Assembly: GCA_964587515.1 (NCBI GenBank)
Contig: CAZPMO010000017.1
Location: 1 to 44,498, forward strand
Length of the DNA: 44,498 nucleotides
Direction: 5' to 3'
From: CAZPMO01 sp964587515
GTDB lineage: Bacteria; Pseudomonadota; Alphaproteobacteria; MPNO01
The notes under the pieces: model-generated
What the model saw: the letters and a program-made list of their open reading frames with translations, nothing else
Databases searched by the model: none
What the model was told of the DNA's origin: nothing
Part shown: piece after piece, positions 24,828 through 32,722 of the stretch
How positions within the stretch are numbered: position 1 is the first letter of the stretch
How the letters are laid out: each line of letters begins with the position of its first letter
Position numbers and translations under genes: made by a program

Positions 24828-25143
24828 AAGGGACGCCCACCATGATGTTCTCGCCGTCGATCTTGACCTCGTAGGTCTTGATATCCTCGGTGAGCGGCGG
24901 CGTCATCGCCTTGCCGGTCTTGATATTGAAGCAACCGCCGTGCAGCGGGCATTCAATCTGGTCGCCCTCCACATAGCCGTCGGCCAGCGAGGCATAGGCG
25001 TGGGAGCAAATATCGTCGGTCGCGTAGAATTCGCCTTCGAGATTGTAGATAGCGATTTCCTTGCGACCCACGAGAACCTGAACGGCTTCGCCGTCGTCTA
25101 GATCGCCGGTCTTGGCGACCGCATGAAACTCTGTATCACTCAT
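24814..25143 (-). CDS. Rieske [2Fe-2S] ferredoxin component of the aromatic oxygenase
   Basis: A 109-residue Rieske ferredoxin carrying electrons from the reductase to the terminal oxygenase. Cluster ligands are Cys46 and His48 (CSHAYASL) and Cys65 and His68 (CPLHGGCF). The length and the absence of a catalytic domain fit a carrier protein such as NagAb or BphF. It is the first gene of a minus-strand pair with the reductase and is divergent from the alpha subunit gene, with 191 bases between them. Upstream AGGAG lies rather far (14 bases) from the ATG. Confidence 0.95.
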   Translation of the reverse strand: MSDTEFHAVAKTGDLDDGEAVQVLVGRKEIAIYNLEGEFYATDDICSHAYASLADGYVEGDQIECPLHGGCFNIKTGKAMTPPLTEDIKTYEVKIDGENIMVGVPSGDG

Positions 25144-25285
25144 CTTCTGTCACATCTCTCCTGGTTCCGATCACACATAAAGCCCGAAATCCGGGATTAT
25201 GGGCGCGCGAAGTCTACACAGGCGACCCGGCCCCGACAACCGCAAAGGCCCGCGACAATTGGCGCGTTCGGTATCTCCGATGCCA

Positions 25286-25315
25286 TTGGATCGTGTCCGG
25301 CGCAGCCGCTATAAT
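25286..25315 (+). promoter_or_regulatory. Candidate promoter of the Rieske oxygenase alpha gene
   Basis: TTGGAT at 25286-25291 and a perfect TATAAT at 25310-25315 are spaced by 18 bases. The expected start near 25322 would leave only about 13 bases before ATG 25335, with no clear Shine-Dalgarno sequence, so the mRNA would have a very short leader. This also argues against the upstream GTG at 25293 as start. Confidence 0.55.
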
Positions 25316-25334
25316 CGGCCCCTCCGCGCAAATA

Positions 25335-26594
25335 ATGATCGGAAAAGCTGTGATCGACGCCCGCGAACATCTGACATGGCCGAAGGAAGGGGTCAGCCGC
25401 GTGCCCTATAAGGTGTACGCCGACCCCGAAGTCTATGACATCGAGCAGCAGAGCGTATTTCGCGGTCCGATCTGGAGTTTCCTCGGCATGGAACAGGAAA
25501 TTCCCGAGCCCGGCGACTACCGGACCATCTATGTCGGCGAGACGCCGGTGATCGTGCTGCGCGATCTCGAAGGCCGGATCAACGCGCTGGTCAACCGCTG
25601 CGCCCATCGCGGCAATCTGGTGTGCCCGCGCAAGGCGGGTAGGGCGGAGGAAGGCCGGCTGACCTGCGTCTATCACAACTGGACGTTCGATCTGCAAGGC
25701 AACCTCGCGAGCGTCGCCTTCGCCAAGGGCGTCGGCCGCAAGGGCGGCATGCCAGAGGATTTCGACCCCGCGCGTCACGGTTTGCAGCGGCTCCGCGTCG
25801 ATACATTTCACGGGCTGATCTTCGGCACCTTTTCCGATGAAACGAAGCCGCTCCGGGAGCATATCGGCGCGGAGATGGCGGATAATGTCGAGCGCGTCCT
25901 GGGCCGCGGCATGCGGATCCTTGGGACTTATTCCCAAACCATGCCGAACAACTGGAAGCTCTATATGGAGAACGTGCGTGACTCCTATCACGCCTCTCTT
26001 CTGCATCTGTTTTTCGTGACGTTCCGGATCAACCGGCTGTCGATGGATGGCGGCATCAAGCTCAGCGATCGGGGCTGGCATCATATCAGCTACTCGATCG
26101 CCGCCACCGACCGCGAAGAGGCGCAGTACGATTCAACGAAATTGCGCGCGGTGGAAGACGATTACCGTCTCGCCGATCCGAAATTGACCGAGTCCTGGCC
26201 CGAGTATGAATGCGGCACCACGCTGGCGATTCAGTCGTTCTTTCCCAACTTCGTACTGCAACAGACGCTGAATTCCATTGCGCTCAGGCTGTGCCTGCCA
26301 AAGGGGCCCGAGGGATCGGAATTGATGTGGTGGATTCTCGGCAGTGACGACGATACCGAGGCGCAACAGCAGATGCGGGTGCGCCAGTCCAACCTGATCG
26401 GTCCGGGCGGGCTGATTTCACTGGAAGACGGGGTGATCGGCGGTTGGGTGCAGCGCGGCACGCGCGGCGATCTGGCGGAAAAATCGCTGGTCGAGATGGG
26501 CGGGCGCGACGTGATGCCGAGCAAGGGATCACGCGCCACCGAGGTCTCGATACGCGGTTTTTGGAACGCCTATCGGGAGTGCATGGGTGTTTGA
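25335..26594 (+). CDS. Rieske non-heme iron oxygenase, alpha subunit (terephthalate dioxygenase TphA2-like)
   Basis: A 419-residue catalytic subunit. The Rieske domain has Cys89, His91 (CAHRGN), Cys111 and His114 (CVYHNW). The catalytic domain has ENVRDSYHASLLH, with bridging Asp216 and iron ligands His219 and His224. From memory, the stretches GDYRTIYVGETP, FVLQQTLNSIA and SRATEVSIRGFWNAYR resemble TphA2 of terephthalate degraders closely; the salicylate 5-hydroxylase and anthranilate dioxygenase groups are next nearest. The beta subunit lies 2.2 kb away behind an opposing gene, and ferredoxin and reductase are divergent to the left. The likely substrate is a benzoate bearing a second acidic group; this is inference. 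Confidence 0.92.
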   Translation: MIGKAVIDAREHLTWPKEGVSRVPYKVYADPEVYDIEQQSVFRGPIWSFLGMEQEIPEPGDYRTIYVGETPVIVLRDLEGRINALVNRCAHRGNLVCPRKAGRAEEGRLTCVYHNWTFDLQGNLASVAFAKGVGRKGGMPEDFDPARHGLQRLRVDTFHGLIFGTFSDETKPLREHIGAEMADNVERVLGRGMRILGTYSQTMPNNWKLYMENVRDSYHASLLHLFFVTFRINRLSMDGGIKLSDRGWHHISYSIAATDREEAQYDSTKLRAVEDDYRLADPKLTESWPEYECGTTLAIQSFFPNFVLQQTLNSIALRLCLPKGPEGSELMWWILGSDDDTEAQQQMRVRQSNLIGPGGLISLEDGVIGGWVQRGTRGDLAEKSLVEMGGRDVMPSKGSRATEVSIRGFWNAYRECMGV

Positions 26595-26624
26595 CGGATC
26601 GTACCAACAGGGAGCATGTGAAAA

Positions 26625-27482
26625 GTGAAACTGGTTTCATTCGAGGCCGCCGGCCGATCGTCCTTCGGCGTGGTCGAAGGCGACAAGGTGATCGATCTGG
26701 GCCCCCGGCTCGATGATGCGAAGGGTGTCGAGGATCTGCTGAACCCGGCGGCGCAGGCGCGCGCCGTGGCCGCCGCCAAGGGCGCGACCGCCGATTATGA
26801 TCTCTCCGAGATCACCTATCGCCGGCCGATACCTTTTCCGGAAAAAATCGTCTGCATCGGCGTCAACTACGCCCATCGCAACGAGGAATATGACGATTCC
26901 TCCATGCCCTCATATCCTTCGGTCTTTCTGCGCTCGCCCGATACGCTGGTCGCCCATGGCCAGCCCATCCTGCGCCCGCCGGAATCGGTGCAGCTCGATT
27001 ACGAGGCCGAGATCGCCCTCGTGATCGGCGAGGGCGGGCGGCGCATCCCGGTGGAATCGGCGCTCGATCACATCGCCGGGCTGACCTGCCTGAACGAGGG
27101 TTGCATTCGCGACTGGATGCGTCACGGCAAGTTCAACGTCACCCAAGGCAAGAATTTCCATAGCTGCGGCTCCGTCGGGCCGTGGATGGTGACGCCCGAC
27201 GAGTTCGGCGGCGACTACGACGACATGCGCGTCACCGGGCGCGTCAATGGCGAGGTCCGCCAGGACGACACCACGGCAAATCTGATCTTCGATTTCGCGT
27301 ATCTGATCAGCTATGTCTCGACCTGGAGCGGTCTGAAGACCGGCGACATCATCTCGACCGGCACGCCGACCGGCGCCGGAGCCCGGTTCGACCCGCCAAA
27401 ATGGCTGGTCGCCGGCGATACGGTGGAAGTCGAAGTCTCGGGAATCGGCACTCTCAGCAACCCCGTCATCGACGAGGCCTGA
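26625..27482 (+). CDS. Fumarylacetoacetate hydrolase family protein
   Basis: A 285-residue FAH-family enzyme starting at GTG 26625. The N-terminal subdomain is short; the catalytic part has KIVCIGVNYAHRNEEY, the metal-binding DYEAEIALVIGEGG, and the late signatures GDIISTGTPTGAG and AGDTVEVEVSGIG. Such proteins are fumarylpyruvate or maleylpyruvate hydrolases, oxaloacetate decarboxylases, or hydratase/isomerases of homoprotocatechuate breakdown. Adjacent to a gentisate-type dioxygenase gene (facing it) and 30 bases after the Rieske alpha gene, it most likely hydrolyses the ring-cleavage product. A hairpin lies just after its stop. Confidence 0.9.
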   Translation: MKLVSFEAAGRSSFGVVEGDKVIDLGPRLDDAKGVEDLLNPAAQARAVAAAKGATADYDLSEITYRRPIPFPEKIVCIGVNYAHRNEEYDDSSMPSYPSVFLRSPDTLVAHGQPILRPPESVQLDYEAEIALVIGEGGRRIPVESALDHIAGLTCLNEGCIRDWMRHGKFNVTQGKNFHSCGSVGPWMVTPDEFGGDYDDMRVTGRVNGEVRQDDTTANLIFDFAYLISYVSTWSGLKTGDIISTGTPTGAGARFDPPKWLVAGDTVEVEVSGIGTLSNPVIDEA

Positions 27483-27493
27483 GGCCTAATCGC

Positions 27494-27547
27494 CCACCCC
27501 CTCACCCTCCCGCGACGCAATAGCGTCGTGGGAGGGTGAGGGGGTGG
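27494..27547. terminator. Near-perfect 25-bp inverted repeat between convergent genes
   Basis: Bases 27494-27518 pair with 27523-27547 across an AATA loop; all pairs are Watson-Crick except one G-T at 27512/27529. It fills almost the whole space between the FAH gene and the opposing bicupin gene, so it probably works as a bidirectional terminator. The arms are built of C-runs and CTCACCCTCCC, similar to dispersed palindromes of alphaproteobacterial genomes, so it may also be a repeat-family member. Confidence 0.75.
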
Positions 27548-27549
27548 AT

Positions 27550-28728
27550 CTAAACGAGATCCACCAGCGCGCCGGACTTGTCCCTGCCTTGCGCGCGGTA
27601 ATGCCCGATCTTCGAGATCAGCGGCTGGTCGGTGTAGCTGTAAATGACGGCGTCCTCGGAGCCTGTATTTTCGATGGTCCGCCAGCGATGGTTGGGCACG
27701 AAGAAGAAATCGTTCTTTTCCCAGTCCATGCGCTGCCCATCGACTTCGGTGGAGCCCGATCCTTCGAGCACGAAGAACAGTGTCGAGGCGGTATGGCGGT
27801 AGGGCAGCGTCGCCTCGCCCGGTCGCAGGATCTGGGCGCGGTAGGAGATGGTGGTGAAGACCGGTTCGCCGTTATAGGGCCGCACGAACTCGACGGTGAC
27901 GCCTTCATACGGGTCGCCGTCGTAACCGCTGAGATCGTTCAGCGCGGCGCGGATGTCGGTCTGGCGGTAGTGGAACTTCTCGGTGACGTCGCGTCCTTCG
28001 CCCCGCGAATGGGCCTCGAAGCGCGGCCGAATGCCACCGCGCCCGTAAAACTTGTCGGAGAACCCTTCATCCGGGGTCTTGTCGTTGGCGGCGCTTTCCC
28101 AGTCGTTGCGGTTCCAGGCGCAGCCCAGGAAATCGATCAGCGGCCAGTCCAGCGTATCGGCCCAGATCACCGGATTTTCGTCCTCGTTGCCGTGGGCGTG
28201 CCAGGTGCCGTTGGGGGTGAACACCAGATCGCCACGCTTGGGATGGATGCGCTCGCCCTCGACCATGGTAAAGCCGCCGGTGTCCGAGATGATCGTACGG
28301 CTGGCGTTCGGCGAATGCATGTGCGATTCCGCGTCGTCGCCCTTTTTATACAGGGAGACCGCGAGGCGCATGGTATTGGCGACCTTCACACCCTTGGTGC
28401 CGAAGGCCGGGTTGGTCAGCAGCACGGATTGGCGCTCGGTCAGTTCCAGCGGGCAGAGATCGATCAGCTTCAGCAGATAGGTCTCGATGTCGTTCCATTT
28501 CCACAGATGCGGCACCGGCGCGGGGTGCTCGACCCCCAGCGTATAAGGTCCGCGATCGGGGGTGTCCGAGGTTCCCAGATGCCAAGCCGTCTGGTTGGGC
28601 AGGTTCCATCGCGTGCGGATCCAGACATTGCGCTGGTTCGCCTCGTGGTTCAGCTCTTCCAGCTCGTTGATGATGAGCTCGAGCTCCTTGGCCCGTTCCG
28701 ACTGGACCGTTTCCTTGCTGGTCGCCAT
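27550..28728 (-). CDS. Gentisate 1,2-dioxygenase / salicylate 1,2-dioxygenase-type bicupin
   Basis: A 392-residue ring-cleavage dioxygenase with two cupin domains. The N-terminal cupin keeps the iron ligands His136, His138 (SHMHSP) and His177 (NGTWHAHG); the His spacing (2 and 41) equals that of gentisate and salicylate dioxygenases. The C-terminal cupin (about 290-375, with RHTASTLFFVLEGSG) lacks a full ligand set, as usual. The family cleaves gentisate, salicylate, 1-hydroxy-2-naphthoate and aminosalicylates; which one is used here is not evident. The gene lies on the minus strand between the alpha and beta oxygenase genes and faces the FAH gene. Confidence 0.92.
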   Translation of the reverse strand: MATSKETVQSERAKELELIINELEELNHEANQRNVWIRTRWNLPNQTAWHLGTSDTPDRGPYTLGVEHPAPVPHLWKWNDIETYLLKLIDLCPLELTERQSVLLTNPAFGTKGVKVANTMRLAVSLYKKGDDAESHMHSPNASRTIISDTGGFTMVEGERIHPKRGDLVFTPNGTWHAHGNEDENPVIWADTLDWPLIDFLGCAWNRNDWESAANDKTPDEGFSDKFYGRGGIRPRFEAHSRGEGRDVTEKFHYRQTDIRAALNDLSGYDGDPYEGVTVEFVRPYNGEPVFTTISYRAQILRPGEATLPYRHTASTLFFVLEGSGSTEVDGQRMDWEKNDFFFVPNHRWRTIENTGSEDAVIYSYTDQPLISKIGHYRAQGRDKSGALVDLV

Positions 28729-28846
28729 CTATTTTCTCCCGTGGGCGTCATTCGTTGTGTGAAATCCAGTCTCCGACCGGGGCAAGATGGGGTCAAGGGG
28801 CTTTTTGTCGCGGGTTCGCAGGGTGAATTGGTGTATCTTCGGTTCC

Positions 28847-29320
28847 ATGGATAACGAGACCGCCCGGCGGCTGATCGAGGATTTCATCCACGATTGCGGC
28901 CACTGCATCGACGACGATCTGCTCGAGGACTGGCCCTGGTTCTTCACCGAAGATTGCCGCTACCAGATCATAGACCGCGAAAACCACGCCAAGGGCATGC
29001 CGGTGGGCGTCGTGACGTGCGACGGGCGCGGTATGTTGCAGGATCGCATCATGGCGCTGCGCGAGGCCAACATCTATGAACCCCATTGCTACCGCCATCT
29101 GATCTCCGCCATTCGGATCACGGGCGTCGAAGACGAGGTCTATTCGGTTAAAACCAGCTACGCCGTGATCCGCACCATGCAGGAAGGCGACACATCGGTG
29201 TTCAGCTCGGGCAAATATCTCGACCGGATCGTGTTCGAGGACGGCGCACCGCGCTTTCGCGAACGGATCGTGGTCACCGATTCGGCGCGCATAGACACCC
29301 TGATCGTGATCCCGATCTAG
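28847..29320 (+). CDS. Aromatic-ring-hydroxylating dioxygenase beta subunit (TphA3-like)
   Basis: A 157-residue beta subunit with the SnoaL/NTF2-like fold, structural partner in the alpha3beta3 oxygenase. Family parts are EDWPWFFTEDCRYQI, RGMLQDRIMALREANIYE with HCYRHLIS, and the C-terminal RIVVTDSARIDTLIVIPI. From memory the pattern LREANIYE-(H)-YRH matches the TphA3 and NagH groups. ATG 28847 is taken; the open frame extends to 28787 without a good start. It sits 118 bases from the divergent bicupin gene and 2 bases before the PdxA-like gene. Confidence 0.92.
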   Translation: MDNETARRLIEDFIHDCGHCIDDDLLEDWPWFFTEDCRYQIIDRENHAKGMPVGVVTCDGRGMLQDRIMALREANIYEPHCYRHLISAIRITGVEDEVYSVKTSYAVIRTMQEGDTSVFSSGKYLDRIVFEDGAPRFRERIVVTDSARIDTLIVIPI

Positions 29321-29322
29321 TG

Positions 29323-30300
29323 ATGAAACCCGTCATTGCCGTGACGATTGGCGATCCGGCCGGGATCGGGCCGGAGGTTGCGTTGAAGGCGATGGCCGAG
29401 GAGGCGGTGCGCGCCGCCTGCCGTCCGCTGCTGATCGGCGATTTCGAGCTGCTCTCGTTCTATCGGAACCGCTTCAAGATGCTCGTCGAACTCCGCCGGG
29501 TCCAATCGGTTTCGGAGGCGTCGTTCGCGCCCGGCGCGGTGGATGTGATTGATATTCCGGGCATTCCGCTCGAGGGGTTTGAACCGGGCGTGGCGCGCGC
29601 CGATTGCGGGCGCGCGATCCTCGATTACACGGCGCGCGCGGTCGAGCTTGCGCTGGCCGGCGAGGTCGACGCCATCGTCGCCGGGCCGCAGACCCAGAAG
29701 GCGATCCAGGCCGCCGGCATTCCTTTCGACGGTTATCCCGGCTTCATCGCCGGGCGCACCGGGACCGATCCCGACGACGTGTTCCTGTTGCTTTATTCCG
29801 ATGATTTCCGCATCGTCCATGTCACCCTGCACAAGGGCCTGCGCGCGGCGCTCGACCTGATCGACCAGACCCGTGTCGAGAAGACGCTGCGCGCGGCGCA
29901 CGAGGCGGTGCGTCGCCTGGGCATCGATGCGCCCCGCATCGCGGTCGCCGGCGTCAACCCCCATGCCGGCGAGGGCGGGCTGTTCGGCGACGAGGAGGCG
30001 ATGCATGTCATCCCCGCCATTGCGGCCGTGCGGCGCGACGGCGTCGACGCACACGGGCCGTTCGGCGCCGATACCATGTTCCTCGACCGCGACTATGACG
30101 CCTATGTGGTGATGGTTCACGACCAGGGGCATATCCCGGCGAAGCTGCTCGGGTTCGACGCGACGGCCGCCTTCACCATCGGCACGCCGGTGTTTTTCTG
30201 CACCGTCGCCCACGGCAGCGCCCCCGATATCGCGGGCCGGGGCGTCGCCGATCCGTCCGCGATGATCAGCGCCATCGTGCGCATGAGCGGCGCCGCGTGA
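29323..30300 (+). CDS. PdxA-family dehydrogenase, likely carboxylated cis-dihydrodiol dehydrogenase (TphB-like)
   Basis: A 325-residue member of the PdxA family. The start GDPAGIGPE and the three metal-binding histidines His166 (VHVTL), His214 (GVNPHAGEGG) and His266 (MVHDQGHIP) are intact, so it is a working metal/NAD-dependent oxidative decarboxylase. Family members are 4-hydroxythreonine-4-phosphate dehydrogenase (vitamin B6), 4-phosphothreonate/erythronate enzymes, and TphB, which rearomatises the terephthalate dihydrodiol with loss of CO2. Being 2 bases after an oxygenase beta gene strongly favours the TphB role. ATG 29323 is chosen over the adjacent GTG. It overlaps the MFS gene by 4 bases. 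Confidence 0.88.
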   Translation: MKPVIAVTIGDPAGIGPEVALKAMAEEAVRAACRPLLIGDFELLSFYRNRFKMLVELRRVQSVSEASFAPGAVDVIDIPGIPLEGFEPGVARADCGRAILDYTARAVELALAGEVDAIVAGPQTQKAIQAAGIPFDGYPGFIAGRTGTDPDDVFLLLYSDDFRIVHVTLHKGLRAALDLIDQTRVEKTLRAAHEAVRRLGIDAPRIAVAGVNPHAGEGGLFGDEEAMHVIPAIAAVRRDGVDAHGPFGADTMFLDRDYDAYVVMVHDQGHIPAKLLGFDATAAFTIGTPVFFCTVAHGSAPDIAGRGVADPSAMISAIVRMSGAA

Positions 30301-31544
30301 GCATTTTTTCCGGCGGCGGGGCCCTAAAGCTCACGCCGGTCGCGCCGTTTGGCGTGCGCAGTTTCCGCTTCCAGTGGCCGGCCGATCTGCTGGCGTCGTG
30401 GGCCTTCGAGATGGAGACGCTGATCCTCGGCTGGTTCGTGCTGGTTGAGACCGACTCGGTGTTCTATCTGACGCTGTTCGGCGCGCTCCAGTATCTCGGC
30501 ACGCTGCTAGCGCCGTTCTTCGGCGTCGCCGGCGACCGGCTCGGGCGACGGACGATGATGTGCGCCATGCGCGCGTTCTATCTCGTGCTGGCCTGCGTGA
30601 TCATGGCGCTTGCGCTGACGGACGTGCTGCGGCCCGCCCATATATTTCCCATCGCCTTCCTGGTCGGGCTGGTACGCCCGTCGGACGTCGTGATGCGCAA
30701 TTCGCTGATCGGCGACACCATGCCGCCCGGAATGCTGATGAATGCGCTCGGGCTGTCGCGCATGACCATGGATACGGCGCGCATCATCGGCGCGTTGGCC
30801 GGCGCCGGGCTGTTCGCCGCCCTCGGCATCGGCCCCGCCTATTTGTTCGTCGTCAGTTTCTATGCGCTGAGCTTCCTCCTCAGCCTCGGCGTCAGCGGCG
30901 TTTACCCCGCGCGAACGGAGCAGGTGGAGGAGGGAATCTGGGCCTCGCGTTGGCGCGACCTGCGCGACGGGATCGCCTATGCCTGGAATACGCCCACGGT
31001 GCTGGGCCTGCTGTGGGTCGCCTTCCTGGTGAATTTCGCCGCGATCCCCATGAGCCACGGGCTGCTGCCCTATGTGGCGAAATCGGTTTACGGCATCGAC
31101 GAGACCGGGCTCAGCCATCTGATCGCCGCGTTCGCGGGCGGCGCGCTGATCGGCTCGGTTATGATGGCGGTGACCGGCGGCGCGCGGCGGCCGGCGCGGT
31201 TCATGATCGTCAACATGGCGATCTGGTTTTGCCTGCTGGCGATTTTCGCGCGTGTCGATACCAAGGCGGCCGGCTTGCCGCTGCTGGCCGCCATCGGCGT
31301 GTGCTATTCGCACTCCATGATATCGCTGTCGGGCGCGTTGCTGCCCGCCATCGACGAACGCTTTCGCGCCCGCGTGATGGGAATTCGTATGCTCGCCGTC
31401 TACGGCCTGCCGATGGGTCTGCTGGCGGCCGGCCCGGTAATCGCGTCGCTGGGCTATCCGGCGGCCGTAACTCTCTACGCCGCCATCGGCCTCATCTTCA
31501 CCGCGTTCATCGGCTACCGCTGGCGACGGCATTTGTGGGGGTAG
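30297..31544 (+). CDS. MFS transporter (MFS_3 / EntS-like)
   Basis: A 415-residue major facilitator with about 12 membrane helices. The loop GDRLGRRTMM after helix 2 is the MFS signature. The overall pattern (RSFRFQWPADLL at the start, long central loop near 205-225 with DLRDGIAYAW) fits the MFS_3 group that includes the enterobactin exporter EntS. It starts at GTG inside the stop of the PdxA-like gene, hence is cotranslated with the oxygenase genes. It could export a pathway intermediate or import the aromatic substrate; the direction cannot be told. Confidence 0.88.
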   Translation: MSIFSGGGALKLTPVAPFGVRSFRFQWPADLLASWAFEMETLILGWFVLVETDSVFYLTLFGALQYLGTLLAPFFGVAGDRLGRRTMMCAMRAFYLVLACVIMALALTDVLRPAHIFPIAFLVGLVRPSDVVMRNSLIGDTMPPGMLMNALGLSRMTMDTARIIGALAGAGLFAALGIGPAYLFVVSFYALSFLLSLGVSGVYPARTEQVEEGIWASRWRDLRDGIAYAWNTPTVLGLLWVAFLVNFAAIPMSHGLLPYVAKSVYGIDETGLSHLIAAFAGGALIGSVMMAVTGGARRPARFMIVNMAIWFCLLAIFARVDTKAAGLPLLAAIGVCYSHSMISLSGALLPAIDERFRARVMGIRMLAVYGLPMGLLAAGPVIASLGYPAAVTLYAAIGLIFTAFIGYRWRRHLWG

Positions 31545-31616
31545 GCGCGGCGCGGTTTCCAAGACGGTGGCGCGGTGATACGATTTTCACGATTCCGAAG
31601 GCAGGGAGGGCGGAAG

Positions 31617-32717
31617 ATGAGCCAAGCAACGGTACCGATTATAGACGCCGACGCGCACGTGATTGAAAACGACCACACGTGGGATTTCCTGGAACCGTCG
31701 GAGGCGAAGTACAGACCCAAGAAAGTCGATGATCCGGATATCCCTTACTGGGAGGTCAATGGACGGCGCGGGCCTCCGGCGCTTTCGGTCGAAGGCGGCG
31801 ACGACGCCGAAGAACGGGCCCAGCAATCGAGCCGGCGGATCGGCACGCCCAGGCAGTCGCGTCTGCTGGAGGACGTGGGTGCGCGGCTGAGCCATATGGA
31901 TTCGCTCGGCATCGATATCCAGGTGCTCCACAACACGCTGTTTCTCTATGACATGACCGAGGAGCCGGACGCCGAGGCCGCGCTGACCCGATCGTGGAAC
32001 CGATGGCTCGGCGAGACCTGGAACATGAGCGACGGCCGCCTGCCGTGGTCGTGCCTGGTCCCCACCAGATTGCTGGATGAAGCCAAAATCCAGATGCGCT
32101 GGGCAAAGGAGAACGGGGCGGTGGCGGTGTGCATGCGCCCGCTCGAAGGCGAACGCCTGATCACCGATCCCTATTTTTATCCGTTGCTGGAAGAGGCGGA
32201 ACGGCTCGACATGTCGATCGCCATACATATCGCCAACGGCAACGCCGCGAACGTAAAACTCTACGGCTTGATCCCGGGCACCCATCGGGCCGCCGGATTC
32301 GGCATTTTCCGCGTCCCCACGGTGACCGCCTGCATGTATCTGATCATGAGCGATATTTCGAACCTGTTTCCGAAACTGCGCTGGGGTTTCATCGAGGCGT
32401 CGTCACAATGGATTCCGTGGATTCACCGCGAAGCCGCGCGGCGCTTCGAGACGGCGGGCCAGGAGTTGCCCGAAGATCTGTTCGGCGCGAACAATATTTA
32501 CGTGACCTGCCAGGTCGACGAGGATATTCCGTGGATTCTGAAATATGCCGGCGATAACTGCCTGATGATCGGCACCGACTACGGCCACAACGACCCGTCG
32601 GCCGACATCGACGCCTTCGATTCGATCCGTTCCCGCGAGGATATCGGCACCATGGCCAAGGAAAACATCCTTTCGCACAATCCCAAGGCGCTGTTCGGCC
32701 TCGGGTCGGCGGGGTAG
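31617..32717 (+). CDS. Amidohydrolase-2 family protein (possible decarboxylase)
   Basis: A 366-residue protein of the amidohydrolase-2 family, which includes ACMS decarboxylase, gamma-resorcylate decarboxylase and other non-oxidative decarboxylases. It starts PIIDADAHV, in which the first His of the usual HxH is Asp12 while His14 is kept; IAIHIANGN carries a later metal His, FIEASSQWIPW the catalytic-barrel strand, and MIGTDYGHND the essential Asp. ATG 31617 has GGGAGGG before it; earlier in-frame starts lack one. It follows the MFS gene by 72 bases and converges on the decarboxylase gene. The substrate is unknown. Confidence 0.87.
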   Translation: MSQATVPIIDADAHVIENDHTWDFLEPSEAKYRPKKVDDPDIPYWEVNGRRGPPALSVEGGDDAEERAQQSSRRIGTPRQSRLLEDVGARLSHMDSLGIDIQVLHNTLFLYDMTEEPDAEAALTRSWNRWLGETWNMSDGRLPWSCLVPTRLLDEAKIQMRWAKENGAVAVCMRPLEGERLITDPYFYPLLEEAERLDMSIAIHIANGNAANVKLYGLIPGTHRAAGFGIFRVPTVTACMYLIMSDISNLFPKLRWGFIEASSQWIPWIHREAARRFETAGQELPEDLFGANNIYVTCQVDEDIPWILKYAGDNCLMIGTDYGHNDPSADIDAFDSIRSREDIGTMAKENILSHNPKALFGLGSAG

Positions 32718-32722
32718 GACCG

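Noticed and set aside
27550..28728. Homogentisate dioxygenase paired with FAH
   Set aside because: Homogentisate dioxygenases have a different cupin arrangement and motifs; the His-x-His plus 41-residue spacing here fits gentisate/salicylate-type enzymes.
27544..28854. 436-codon plus-strand frame opposite the bicupin gene
   Set aside because: The minus-strand bicupin has correctly spaced iron ligands; the plus frame has no recognisable feature.
29323..30300. Pyridoxine biosynthesis PdxA
   Set aside because: The catalytic histidines fit PdxA too, but the gene is fused in translation context to an oxygenase beta subunit and a transporter, and its C-terminal sequence is closer to the remembered TphB pattern.
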